From Pholiota molesta (taxonomy: Eukaryota > Basidiomycota > Agaricomycetes > Agaricales > Strophariaceae), in assembly GCA_014925825.1 (NCBI GenBank), contig JACGCK010000214.1, positions 1 through 64,000 on the forward strand: 64,000 nt of DNA, given 5' to 3'. Position 1 is the first letter of the stretch. Each line of letters starts with the position of its first letter. The notes under the pieces are model-generated. The model was not told where the DNA came from. It was given only the letters and a program-made list of their open reading frames with translations, and made no database searches. Of the stretch, positions 33,986-47,041 are shown in pieces. Made by a program: the position numbers and the translations under genes.

Positions 33986-35800
33986 ATGATGAACGATCTC
34001 CTTTCGCTACCGCAAGAGCTCCATATTCAAATACTATCCCACCTTGATGCCACTTCTCTAACCCAGTGCGCGATGGTGGGCATCTGTTTCTTTCGCCTCA
34101 AAGGAACTGACTGAACCTCACAACATGTCAGACTTGCAAATACATGTACGAAACCCTGCAAATAACCTCCCAGCTGTTGTGTATCATCCAACTGCACTTT
34201 GAGGGTGTGAAGGATGCCGGAACGTCCACTTCCCACTCCGAACTCATCGCCCACCTTCAACGCCATCGCGAGGCCTGGTTATCTCCAAATCTGATTGGGA
34301 AGAGAGAATATGTTGCTATCGATATGAAGTATCAGTTCGAAGAATGGGAACTTGTTGGAGGTGCCTTTGCTGACATGGACAGTCAACACTTTGAAATCGT
34401 ATCGCTACCTACTTCCAGCGACAAGGAGACCCGTACACCTCGAGGAGCCGAACTTGGGATGCGGATGCGGGACTTTAAAATGGACCCGACACGGGACGTA
34501 ATTGCGTTCTTGGAGGATACTTCGAAGTAAGTACTAGTGCAGTGCATGAACGTGCGCGCTTGGTCTGACCACCACTGTAGCCCATCGTCACCGACGACTC
34601 CTCGCATTTTTCGCATCCACATCCGCGCTATATCCACCAATGCCATCCATCCACTTGCACGACAGAGTCCTTTACAAATTCAGATGCCTTTGAATGACAA
34701 TGTTTACAATCGAACCGTTGTTTTTGACTTGGCGCGCGACATAGTTGTGCTCTATGTCTGTACTTTCGAACAAGATTCAGCGCGGCCGTACATACAGATC
34801 TGGGACTGGACGACATCTGATGTTTTAGTTGTGCGCCATATTCTTTGGTCACCTTCAAGTTCAATCTGTTGACCGATTTTGTAGGATTTCTTTCTCCCTT
34901 TCGACCGATCGATCTCTGCCAGGCCGTATGAATTTGGTCTTATCGATTCCACCTACTGCTTTATCACTGATACATTCGGCTCCGGTTCAATCCGGTTGTA
35001 CAAGCTCGTGCGATCTCCTTCAGCCGCTCATGCACCGATCCATCTCGCGACGCTCTATTTCCCGCCCATAGCCGACGACTCTGTCCGAGTTCTGGCGATC
35101 TCCGCTCATACCATCCCCATCGCATCGAATCCGCTCCCGCATGTCCCATTCCTGCTGAACGACGACGACCGCTTGCACGTGTTCATGCTGCAGTATGTAT
35201 ACGCTGGATCCCCCGTGGTTTTGAACATGTTCGTCCACCAGCGCGTGTTGACCAGGTATTGTACACCACGAGCGGACGATGACGATATGCCTCTGGAGAT
35301 CCCCTGGGAGGAATGGGGCCCCATGCACACCAGGCTTATCTACCCAGCGAAGATACCGCGGTATTTGTTGAAGTTAGTCTTTCCATCTTCTTTTAGCGAT
35401 TACTAAATTTTTGCCGGTATGTGCAGGTATGTCTATGGTCAACGTGCCATTTGGACACGCCCGTTAATGGATGCCGTTGAACTCCACCCTAGGAGGCCTC
35501 CAAACACCATAGAAGTCCTTGACTTCTCCCTCACAGCGGTGTTGTCTACAAAGGACGTCTTTCCCGTGTCTTCTTTGTCGGAGAAGGGAAAGCACGGCAC
35601 GCTGGTGGCCCCGAGCACAATACACGTTGGACAACTGCCGATATTCAAGCATGATGTGGAGACTCAATTACCCTACGTATCCACGGAGTGGAATTTGAAG
35701 AAGGAGTACGCACTGTATATGATTTATGCAGACGGAATCATCGGCGTTGATGTACGTTCACGATTTTTTCTTCCTCTGCTTCGCATGTTGGTATAATCGT
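30900..35800 (+). repeat. Inverted duplication IR1, right arm
   Basis: This is the reverse complement of about 2646-8560. It is about 1 kb shorter because of indels in the non-genic part. It carries F-box copy B at its outer end, so both F-box copies point inward, toward the interior. A further short piece of the same repeat (the CACAACGTCGCGCATGCGCGC type) recurs near 36005-36075. Confidence 0.8.
33986..35796 (+). CDS. F-box protein, copy B (530 aa, 5 exons)
   Basis: Exons are 33986-34075, 34132-34526, 34581-34830, 34885-35372 and 35427-35796, all GT..AG and in frame. The F-box (LPQELHIQILSHLDA) is at residues 7-21. The body contains FRIHIRAISTNAIHPLA, IQIWDWTTSDVLV and VEVLD-type beta segments as in copy A. 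Two consecutive ATGs (33986, 33989) make the exact start uncertain. The final exon could end earlier, since a GTACGT donor at about 35752 would swap the hydrophobic tail for another ending. I see no lesion. Copies A and B have similar lengths (547 and 530) and could both be active. SCF adaptor function is a family inference. Confidence 0.75.
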
Positions 35801-36316
35801 AGCGGGCGTCAGGCCAGAATGCGTACCATCCGGCATGCATATACTCTTCCTTTGAGCGCTAATTTCGTTACCTGAATTTCAATGCCCACTACTGACGCAC
35901 CTATCTTTTAGAGGCAAGACGATGACACTCGTATTTTACATGTATACCCCATCCATTTTGAAGAAGTAGTTGACTAAGAGCTTTGAAATAGAAATCATCA
36001 TTCACGCTATGTAACGTCGCACATACGCGCACTCTCCCAGTATTCAGTAACCACATGCACGGCCATGACACGAGAGTAAAATGACTGAGTAGGGATTGGA
36101 AAATGACCACACAAAACAAAACAAAAATCAATCTGAGGCACGGTACAAATGTTTCGAAAATATATTGTAAGTAATGATGTGGCGAGTGACGTGCTCTGGT
36201 CGACAGAACACGGTGTTGCAGCTTGCTATGTTTCATTCGTCTTCTCCAGCCCATAACGCGACATACCATATGTTGTCAGGTTTAGTTGATGTCGAAATCA
36301 GTCCTTCGCGCGTAGC
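35797..36316. other. Intergenic
   Basis: No gene is seen. It has a short direct relic of the IR1 repeat (36005-36075). From 36131 it has the 3' flank shared with the hydrolase duplication. Confidence 0.45.
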
Positions 36317-38035
36317 TCATTCTTCCGAGTCAGAATGAAGAGTGCTGTTGACATGAGATTCGTCTGGAAAGATATTATTTAAAAATGCATGAAGTGCATT
36401 CGAATATCCAACCGTTAAACGTGTATCGACTGTGAGGTGGATAATCAATCTTCTGGAAGGAATAGATGAAATGAAAAGCAACGAACGGTGACCGCCATGC
36501 TCGAACTTAAAGAACTCATCCCTTTCCTCCTGCCCTTGGATGTCCGTCCCAGAACGCTTTCCGTCCTCGGCATGTCGAATCTTCTTCATTAGACACTGAA
36601 TTGAGTGCCATCGTCCTCCTTTCACATGCCTTGTCTTTGCTACATGCCTTGTCTGTGCTACATCCCAAAGGCGTTGCATATCACTCGCGGGGACAACTGT
36701 ATCCAGTAAGCCGCTGAACATTAGGATGGGAAGCGATGATGGTAACGTTGCGATTTTTCGGCGCGAATTCCAGTGTTGCGTGCAGAAATATCGGATGAAT
36801 TTCAAACCCCATGGCACATGGCCACTGATAAGATCTGGGATAGAGGTGAACGTGTTTTCAACTATAAGAGCGGAAATTTTGGAGACATTTCGGCTTGTAA
36901 GGTCAATAGCAACGGCGCCTCCCATAGACTGTCCAAATGCTATCTGGTGTCACAATGGCATTCAGTTTCAGCACATGAAAATAAATGGAGGCAGGAATTT
37001 ACCACAGGTTTCGTTGACAAGATCGGGTCTGCGAGAATGTAGTCCAACGCTGCTTGCGCATCTAGTCGAAGACCTTGTAATGCAAAAATTAGGAATAAAT
37101 ATACAACGGTGAATTCAGAATGTTGGGTACCTTTCTCCGACGGACGCCCCTTATTTCCGGGGTATCTAACATAATCTCGCATAAGTATAAAATCCCTGAC
37201 GTAGTAGTCTTGATTGATTATTACTGACCCCCTATATTCAACTGCGAGTACATTGAAACGGATCATGAAGGCATCCATGGCATATGGGAGAAGCCTAAGG
37301 TGCGACTTGAACATCGCGTTCCCATGAAACATGATAACTGTACCGCGTGAGCGCTACATATTCAGATCAAGCCGAATAGCGGATGTGGTTATCAGTGGGT
37401 AAATTGGAGGCACAAGAAATTACCGAAACACACCTTGACTTCCTCTTCTTTGGCGTTCTTGATGAGGTAGCAGTGTAGTTCAACGCTGTCCTTCGTCGTC
37501 AATGTGATATCAGCCCAATCTGGGCCGAACGTGTTGTCTGGTTCATACCAGTCTTCGTAATACAATAATACAACGCAAAACCGAAATAAAATTCAGCGAC
37601 AATGTAAAGGAGGTGGTGAGTCGGGTGAAAATCACTTCAAACACGAATGAACAGACATACCTTCTCCTATGTAGAAGTAGGCGGGCAGATAAACGATCAT
37701 ACGTTGCCAATTGAATAAGTACTATATCAAAGTTCAATCTGTTCCTTGTTGGACAGGGAAAGAACTCTGGTTACGCACTCGGAAGAATGTGCATACTTTG
37801 TCCATGGTGGTAATCGGTCGAGGTGGTGCAAGAAAGTCGATGTAGCCCATTGTAGCTGCCATGACGAATCGCCGACGTGGTCGACTTCTTTTATACGGAA
37901 AAGCCACGCGGTAACCGCCTGCGACCCAAGTATCCTCGATTCAAGCTGTGCATCGTCTGGCTTCCTTTAATTTCAAACAATATCTGCTCAATCATTCGGG
38001 AATCGGTTGACGGTGACTGCGACGATATGACTCGC
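36131..38035 (-). repeat. Direct duplication containing the alpha/beta hydrolase, unit 2
   Basis: This matches 28627-30525 along the whole gene and both flanks. It is the unit with the intact gene. Confidence 0.75.
36317..37805 (-). CDS. Alpha/beta hydrolase, BEM46/ABHD13-like (354 aa, 7 exons)
   Basis: Exons (descending): 37805-37779, 37721-37661, 37552-37434, 37353-37229, 37165-37131, 37073-37003, 36943-36317, all GT..AG and in frame. Visible motifs are NWQRMIVY near the N-terminus, the oxyanion-side MFHGNA, the nucleophile elbow GQSMGG (serine), [11 protein letters not shown], the acid region FSGLLDTVVP (aspartate) and the catalytic-histidine region EHGGH. The order fits a canonical hydrolase triad. 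BEM46 proteins are anchored to endomembranes and affect cell polarity in fungi; the substrate is unknown. An 18-bp tandem duplication (around 36630-36660) adds a repeated AKTRHV between the acid and histidine. TATAAAAG at 37895-37888 is a likely TATA box. It is probably the functional member of the pair. Confidence 0.88.
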
Positions 38036-38373
38036 TACAATTATCCGGAAAAGGCGATATGTGCTAAATAAGGCCTACAAATAACCTACATTGTAGCGCG
38101 CATAGTGCTTCGTGTTATAGTGCCCCTCCATTTTTACTGCGGAATGACTACAGTCACTGCGCGTGGCGATGGTGAGTGGCACAAATAAGTAAAAAGTGGC
38201 CGAAATGCGACGTTCCAGAGAATGTTTCTCGCCTTGACCATGCAGAATTTTTCTGCTAGAAATTTTGAACATATACAACGAGTGGAATAGAAACGATATT
38301 GTTACATGGGATACAGGGTAGAAACTTTATCTAATCGAGCTACAATAAATAGCCTTCCCATCACTTCGAGTGC
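38036..38373. other. Intergenic
   Basis: Nothing is recognised between the hydrolase promoter and the 3' end of the peroxidase gene. Confidence 0.5.
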
Positions 38374-39871
<1,498 letters not shown>

Positions 39872-39879
39872 TCACAGAA

Positions 39880-39885
39880 TTTATA
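39880..39885 (-). promoter_or_regulatory. TATA box of the peroxidase gene
   Basis: TATAAA on the minus strand, 78-83 bp before the start codon, is well placed for a strongly regulated secreted enzyme. I could not name metal-response or xenobiotic elements upstream. Confidence 0.55.
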
Positions 39886-39889
39886 CAAA

Positions 39890-40993
39890 TTTCGACTGTC
39901 TAGTACGCCTTGGACCTGAGAGGTTTGCAGATCGAATGTAGTTGCTTCATCGCAGGAGGACTAAAAATGGTATCAGAGTACCATCCAAAGGAATGGGTTA
40001 AGGCGAATGTGCGAAGAGAAATGGAATACCACAAAACCTGAACGTACAGTTTCCATGCCTATTCGACGCTGCAACAGTAAGTCATTCGAAAAATGCTGTT
40101 CTGGCTTGCGACTATTTCCACGCTATGGGTTGAAAAAGCCAAGAATAGACCACCGTATCACTGGCCTTCAATTCGACACTCACAGAGGATGAAAGAAAGA
40201 CCATGGATCAATGTGAGCACTTGTCCATGTGTCTGTAGCCAGTAATTCTCTGGATGTTTTGAAGTTTGCGTTATTCTTGGATGGTCGCCGGAGTCTACGG
40301 GACTGATATCGGAACCGGCAATTCGAGAGATACACGTCTAATTCCCATGTGATGATGTCTGAACGACCATCCCGAGTCGATCCCGTGGGCCGACCCGAGG
40401 AATGTACCTCCCAATTCGAGTTACAGAAGCATAACGGTGAGATAGAAAAGATGGATCCCTTACTTTTCCCATCTTGGCAAAGCCCCTTAACATCTTACTG
40501 ACTCGAACCTTGATTTTGTTGAATGTTCAAACGTTCAAATTTGACATTTAACGGTCCTGCGCACTAATGATTGGCAGGGATTAAAATCAATATACCACGC
40601 TGGAGTATTCTATGCAGCAAATAATGCGGAAGTCTGGTGGTCGGTTATACCGTCTGCTTCATAGAAATTTCGCACTGCCAAGCCAAAAGCACAGACCTGA
40701 ATTCCTGAACCAATGTTACGGTATGTATGTTAACGGCACTTAGGTGAGCTTCGAGTTCTCGCTATGTACTGTCGAATTGTATCGTCTCGTGTGGTTGGCT
40801 GCCGTGGGCATTCCAAGGTCGAAGGATATACGAGATGTCAACTGATTTCAACAAAAATTTATCCTCCTGTCCATTCATTTCTTCCATGTTCATCGAGAAG
40901 AAAAACAGCTTCCAACAAGGTCACAATTCAAAACCATATGAATCATTGATTTGATTGACGTGTCCAAAGAAAATGTTTATGAAAATAATACAT
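39890..40993. other. Intergenic between the peroxidase and the tRNA
   Basis: No coding sequence is recognised. The first several hundred bases should be the peroxidase promoter. The region is compositionally even, without repeats I can see. Confidence 0.5.
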
Positions 40994-41075
40994 CGACGCC
41001 AGCAGGACTCGAACCTGCGCCCTCAAAGAGGAATAGATTTCTAATCTATCGCTGTAACCACTTAGCTATGGCGCC
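40994..41075 (-). tRNA. tRNA-Ser (anticodon AGA), 82 nt, no intron
   Basis: On the minus strand the acceptor GGCGCCA (41075-41069) pairs with TGGCGTC (41001-40995, one G-T pair), and the discriminator is G. The D arm is GCT..AGC. The anticodon stem ATAGA/TCTAT encloses loop TTAGAAA, giving anticodon AGA. The long variable arm CCTC-TTT-GAGG is a class II hallmark of serine tRNA. The T arm is GCAGG TTCGAGT CCTGC and holds the B box. The A box lies in TAGCTAAGTGG. A TTTT terminator follows (AAAA at 40982-40985 on the plus strand). AGA with A34 to inosine editing would read UCU, UCC and UCA. Confidence 0.96.
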
Positions 41076-41922
41076 ATATAATTTTTATTTACAAGGTGAT
41101 AGCTGGACATTGGCTGGGACCTTATCCTTATTATGGCTGATAGTTGCTCAATGAATGACTCTCAGGACGTCAGTGCGATAACCCCAGCCGGTGGCTTGTC
41201 CCAAGTTTCAACAAAGTCTATGGCCGGGCCAACTGTTATACACTGATCGCCTAGTGACTTGTCTGATAGAAGCTTTATTGGCGTAGTCATCGTTCTTCGG
41301 CCTTAGTTAATCCCCCGTAGATCTTTGGGAGGGGTCGAATCATGTAGGTTCGAATACTAATAGAAACCTTCCTCTCTTCCTTTTCTTTGAGAGCAATTCG
41401 AGAGAGGATCGGACTGGTCGAAAACGTCCGCAAATCGGTGGGAATAGTTGCGTCATATCTGCGGCAACTGCCGCAGCGCACTTTTGCCATTCACCTTGCA
41501 TTCGCACAACTCTCAACGTCAACATCAACGTTCACGCTCATCCATCATGCCCCAGAGCTCCAGCACCAGCTCGATCTACAGCTTCCACCGCTCCTGAGGC
41601 CGCGGCCTGACGCTGCTGGCAACACACATACGCTAATTAGACTCGGTGGCCTCATCAACAGCTCCATTGCGTATCGTTCGCTCCAACACGTAGGTATCGT
41701 CTTGTCATGACTCCAGCTACGGCGTCTGTGATGATCTCATAAGAATCTATAGGGTTCCCATTATAACGAGCACTGGAGCACCCCAACGAGCTTCGAATAC
41801 CGAGACATTCCGCTCGGCGGTTCACGTTCAGCCCGTGTGTACGCCCCTTTCGCATTGCTTCGTGATACCTGTCTAGGCTTTCTCGGTCCCCCTGCACAGC
41901 GAAAGATCGTTTCTTGGCTATC
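41076..41922. other. Intergenic between the tRNA and the first 4-TM gene
   Basis: A few ORFs of 60-130 codons overlap on both strands without family signal. No gene is called. The last part is presumably the promoter of the 41923 gene. Confidence 0.45.
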
Positions 41923-43001
41923 ATGTCTGTCATCTGGGGATTCAACCTTTCAGAGATGAGTTGGGGTGCGTTTCGTCGTAAAGTGATGTTCGATAGGAGA
42001 TGGCCTCTTCGTAGAGAAAGATTCGGTGAGTAACCGACCCGACGTTTCCAACGCACAACTCTGAAACATCGATATTTAGTCGTATACCAAGTAAATCCTT
42101 GCTTATCGTTGAAACGCCGTTCCTAATCCTCGACTATTCAGCTTGCAATGCTGATAAGTTTGGCCGCGGAGGTGCATAATCTCTATCCACCAACCTTTCT
42201 CGATCTTACATGTTTCCCTCCAGTGTACAGCCACGTACTCCTTGAGCAAATACGAGAACCTTCAGTCCCACATCGAGACTATGAGTGGAGGCGCCGCGCA
42301 TCTGTACAACAACAACATCATCGACGCCGCCATCGTCACCATCGTATTCTGCGTCTTGGTCGCCACCGTATTCGGCGCCGACTTCTTCTTCCTCCTCTTC
42401 TGGCCCCAGCGCAGGTACCCGAGGTGGTATGATGTGACGAAGCTACTGGTGGCAGTGGTCATCACGTTGGGGATGGCTGGGGCGGCTTTGATGAGCACCG
42501 TAAGCCTATTCAGATTTCGTGCAACCACTATACTCTCTAATCACGGTGCACTTTCAATATTCTCTCTAATCGCGGTGTATTTACAGATCATCATTGCGCG
42601 CCAATCAATCCAGATAACTGGTGTTGATTCCGCAACAGCGCAACAATACACCAACATCTATCACCGACCACCAGCCGGTACGTTTGGCTCTGTTCCTCCA
42701 CGGTGTTGGTTATAATATTCACTCGGACACCAGTGTACAGACATTTTTCGACAAATATAGCCTGGGTCGTCCTCATATGGCCCGCATTCCTCTCAACAGT
42801 CGCCAGGTACCCTATCCTCCTCCCTCTCCTCCTCTTATCGCCATCCCTGAAATACATTTATTTAGCACCTATATCATGTTCATCGCCTATTCGCATTCTA
42901 CCGCTACCTCTCCTCAGCCTACCATCGAGAAGGACGTGGAAGCACTCCCTATTCGCGGGCAGGAACCACAGGACGACGCTCGTATAGGGACCGCCCAATA
43001 G
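41923..43001 (+). CDS. Four-transmembrane protein, paralog 1 (239 aa, 7 exons)
   Basis: Exons are 41923-42025, 42080-42090, 42142-42171, 42224-42499, 42587-42677, 42734-42806 and 42866-43001. All borders are GT..AG and the frame closes on TAG. Exon lengths 103, 11, 30, 276, 91 and 73 match paralog 2 exactly. The cytosolic start is basic (RRWPLRRERF). Then four hydrophobic segments follow: VVYQLAMLISLAA, the IVTIVFCVLVATVFGADFFFLLF block, LLVAVVITLGMAGAALMS, and IAWVVLIWPAFLSTVA. A short acidic tail ends it. The topology recalls MARVEL/tetraspan proteins, but no signature is found. Its role is unknown. The second exon is only 11 nt. Confidence 0.8.
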
Positions 43002-44094
43002 CGGTTCTACTACCGCACCCCCGCCGATAACCACGTATTTCTGAGAGACGACGCTTCGCCTTACTTCGAACTGCTGTTGGAGACGGAAGGCGATGATCGC
43101 TCCATACGATCTCGTATATCTACCTACATATCTTGAATTTTCATAGGGTTTTGTGATTATGCTTTCAGCACGATCGTCTTCTATAAATAACTACATGCAC
43201 CTCTTCATTGGCGTATCTTTGCAGTCGAAGTATCTCGCGGACCTTGCACGGAATTCGGACATGATGCGTAAGCCATTTCGTTCTATCAGATAGGTTATCA
43301 ATCACCGGATTCTCCCCGCCTGCCTCGATCTTTTAATAACGACATCAACGCATTTGCTGATCAACACTTGCAGTGCAATGGATTATGATGTTGTGGCCAT
43401 CTCGGTGATGAACGTGAGTGAATCCGCACTAGTATTTCTGCAGATGGAACGTTAACGAGAAATAATTTTGACCACAACACGAAATACATCGCAAGGTTTC
43501 CACAGGTGTCAAATAGACAGCATTCACTAATCGACATACATATATCTATCAATGCTTCTTCACTCAAATTCTTGTGTCGTTCTATTTTGATGTGTCAAAA
43601 GCTGCGCTGTGTAATTATAACGGCCACAAGAGAGTTCGTCTTCGATCCGGATTGGCCATTACTGAGCAGTGGAGTCAAATAACGACGAGCAGCTGCGGTA
43701 TGCAGGCAACCTGCCTCGCCTGAACCGGTATCTCTCAGGGGAGAGCTTAATTTACAAATTTCGTGTGTCTATCAACCTCGAATAGGATACATCCAGCCTA
43801 CCTCGCCTCGATCTCTTGTCGATCAACGTACAAAGTCCCACATCTAAAAATAGACCGAGGATATTCGCGTGCTTTCCAAATTCCCGCCTGCAACGATATT
43901 GTTAGTCACTAGGCTTTCTTGGGAGGCTATATATATTCTGGAACGATGCTTCGATCCCGCAGTAGCAAAGACACACGCGAACAATGATAAAACTAGTCGC
44001 ACCATTCGAACATTTCATTCCCTTCTGTCTTCCTGTTCTTCTTCGTCGACGTCCTTGGTGCCGCTCTGTCTGAGATCTGCATACCCTCAGCACC
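43002..44094. other. Intergenic between 4-TM paralogs 1 and 2
   Basis: Nothing is recognised. A TATATATA run near 43930 lies about 165 bp before the next start codon. Confidence 0.45.
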
Positions 44095-45218
44095 ATGACG
44101 CAATTCAAAGGGTTCGACCTGTCTCAAATAACGTGGAAGGCGTTTACAAGGGAGGAGATGTTCAGTCGGCGGTGGTACCTCCGTCGAGAGCGATTGAGTA
44201 ACAACACTCTGCATTCTATATATTCACCGTCGTCCTGACCTCAAATTTACAAGTTTTCTACACAGTAAGTGGGGACTACTTTGAACTTAACACGCCGTAA
44301 TATTCAAGGCGGATTTCTACCATTTTCACTAGCTTACCATGCTAATTGGAATGGCCGCACAAGTAAGTGACACCCGCCCAAACCTCCCATCTCCCCACTC
44401 AACGCAAATCCCACGCTCACAACCCACAGGGCGCCGCGACATACTGCATGTTCAAATACCGCTTCCTGCGCACGCACATCCAGAACTCCACCCTGCACGC
44501 CGCGCACGTGCACAACAGCGACATCGAGGCCGCCGCGATCCTCAGCATGATCTTCCCCTGCATCGTGCTGCTGCTGTTCAACGCCGAATACTTCGTGCTC
44601 CTGTTCTGGCCCGCGCGCACGTACTCCGCCAGGTATCTGGCGTGGAAGAAGGCGGTGTTCGTGCTCGCGACGTTTGGGATGTTCGCGACGGTCGTTATCA
44701 GCACGGTACGTGGGTTGGGTCGGGTATGGGGGGTTGGGGCTGAATGCTTTGTAGGTCGTCGTGGCGATGCAGTCTGCGTCGATCACTGGGGTGGATGAGA
44801 TGACTGTCCAGCAGCTCACGGAGCTATACTTTCGCCCACCTCTGAGTCAGTCAAATTTTTATTGCATGTCGCCCCCACTATGTTTACTGACGTACTTGTC
44901 ATCCTTAGAATATCGCTCCTGGGCGCAGAATATTGTCTGGCTCGTGCTTCTCTGGATCGCTGTCGCTGTGAGTGTGGCAAGGTGCGTCTCTCAGATCTTA
45001 GTAGCTGGCCACCCGTCCTCCTCCTCATTTTTTATCCTCTCATTAGTACCACCCTCCTCCTCATGGCCATCCCACAAGAAAGAAAAAGGGGCCAGGGCGA
45101 GTCAAAGTCGAGCAACAAGAAAATCCCGCAGACCACACCCGGTGCCAGCGCTGATGCCATTATCAATCCTGAGGGCAAGGAGAAATCGATCGTCTCCGCG
45201 GGTACTGAGGAGGTCTGA
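44095..45218 (+). CDS. Four-transmembrane protein, paralog 2 (251 aa, 7 exons)
   Basis: Exons are 44095-44197, 44254-44264 (11 nt), 44333-44362 (30 nt), 44430-44705, 44755-44845, 44909-44981 and 45047-45218, all GT..AG and in frame. The start is GFDLSQITWKAF with the charged RRWYLRRERL before helix 1 (IFYTLTMLIGMAA). Helix 2 runs into FNAEYFVLLFWPARTYSARY, a segment shared by all three paralogs. Helix 3 continues to AMQSASITGVDE, and helix 4 is IVWLVLLWIAVAVSVASTTLLLM. The tail of about 50 residues is polar (KRGQGESKSS). It lies head-to-tail between paralogs 1 and 3. The function is not known, and nothing looks broken. Confidence 0.82.
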
Positions 45219-45889
45219 TTGACGATGTATGATATTGGTACTGCACACGGGGACTGGGCGTTAATGATCATGACTGCTAAGACTTGGGTTCGCGATTCTT
45301 GGTCCATATGTAGAATAGGTGTGTTGTAATTTAGTGGAACTTTTTGTCATGGAAAAATGGACACGTCGTTGATAAACGAGCTAATATTCTTAGACTCCTA
45401 ATTTCCTGGAGGACTGACGTTATCTGCTGCGTCGATTTAGCGCCTTGCGCCTCGCCTCCTTTGCCCGATGAAAGCTCTTCGTCTTCCGAGCCCTACAAAC
45501 ATCACATATCTAATTCCCGAAGCCATTCTTGACCATCGCACCCTCAGAAACGGAACATAATCTTCTGTAAAATGGTCGAAATCATCTAAATTGAGACAAT
45601 TCTTAGCAGCATGAATTTGACACCCCCCCCTAGCGCTGCCTTGAGACGGGGGCAATGTTACGATTCGATCGCCTTTCTTCCATTTACTTCCGTTTCCTTT
45701 TTCGGCCATTCTCTTACCTTTTCCGTATGGCTGACCAACGTCACTCATACCTATCCTTGCAAGTCAGCCATAGCGTATATAAACCAGTAGATCACTGTTC
45801 GCCATTCGTAGGCCGGTTTGCAACATCCACTTCCCTTCTTTACGCCTTTCTTCCCCAGTTACTTCCTTGGCGTCAGTCACAGCACCACG
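45219..45889. other. Intergenic between 4-TM paralogs 2 and 3
   Basis: The first 150 bases are the paralog 2 3' end, whose sequence (GTAGAATAGGTGTG, then GGAACTTTTTGTCATGGAAAAA) recurs as relics elsewhere. TATATAAA near 45775 is a likely TATA box for paralog 3. Confidence 0.5.
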
Positions 45890-47041
45890 ATGCAGATTCA
45901 AGGATTCGATATATCCCAAGTATCTTGGAAGGCGTTCAGATGGGAGGAAATGTTCAGTCGACGGTGGTACCTCCGTCGAGAACGATTGAGTAACTTCACT
46001 CTATATCCCCGTACTCTGACTGTCGTCCTGACCTCAATTTCCAAGTCGTTTACACGGTGAGCTGCGGCTTCTTTTGAGCTCAGTGAAAATATTTAAAGCG
46101 GCCTTCGCTAGCTCACTTTGATGGTTGGGACAGCCGCACAAGTAAGCATCTCAATCCTAACACTCCCTCCCTCCAATCCCAACTCACACCCACCCTCACA
46201 CACCCCAGGTCGCCGCCACGTACTGCATGTACAAATACAGTGTCCTCAAAGGCGAGATCGAGGGCGCTAGCAAGTACGCCGCACACGTCCGGATCAGCGA
46301 CATCCGCGCGGCGTCTATCCTCAGCGTCAGCGCCCCGATCCCGGCGCTGCTCCTGTTCAACGTCGAGTACTTCCTGCTCCAGTTCTGGCCCGCGCGCACG
46401 TATTCCGCGCGGTACCTCGCGTGGAAGAAGGCGGTGTTCGTGGCCGCGGCGTGCGGGATGGTCGCGACGGGCTTGATGTGCACGGTGCGTGGCGTTCAGC
46501 AGGGCGCTCATGAGATGGGTCGTTCTGCATCGAAGTGAACGACATTGACCGTGCGCTAGGTTATCGTGGCGATGCGCTCAGCGTCGATCACGGGGGTGAG
46601 TGATCCGACGTCCCGGCAGCTCACGGCGCTGTACGCCCATCCCCCGCTAAGTACGTCCGCCACACTCTTCTTGCGTCGTGCACGTTTACTGAAGCCCGTC
46701 CGTGCCCTCGCTCCTAGGGTATCGCTCGTGGACACACAATATCATCTGGCTCGTGCTCCTCTGGGCCGCCGCCGCTCTGAGCGTGGCAAGGTGCGTCGCT
46801 CGCATCCCATATATCGATCGCTCCTCCTCCGCACGGGCGCACCACTCACCCGCATCCTCCTCTCGTTAGCACTACCCTCCTCGTCATGGCCCTCCCGCAA
46901 GAGCGGGCCGCGGGCATGGGCGCGTCCGCGTCATCTGAAACCGACGAGAAGATCGGGGCGCCCACGCCCGACGCCAGCGCCAACTGCAACGTTCTGCCCA
47001 ACGCGGATGGCAAGGCGCCATCGAGCGTGTCTAAGCGCTGA
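45890..47041 (+). CDS. Four-transmembrane protein, paralog 3 (250 aa, 7 exons)
   Basis: Exons are 45890-45989, 46046-46056 (11 nt), 46112-46141 (30 nt), 46209-46484, 46560-46650, 46718-46790 and 46870-47041, all GT..AG and in frame. It is closest to paralog 2: same exon lengths from exon 2 onward, same RRWYLRRERL, and a shared FWPARTYSARYLAWKKAVFV. The tail (GASASSETDEKIGAPTPDA, ending SSVSKR) is the part that recurs as fragments inside the second inverted duplication at about 50985-51420 and 54380-54590. The four-helix membrane topology is the same. Its role is unknown. It is intact. Confidence 0.82.

Noticed and set aside
44334..44819. Minus-strand ORFs over the 4-TM genes
   Set aside because: They are antisense to exons whose lengths and phases are conserved in three paralogs.
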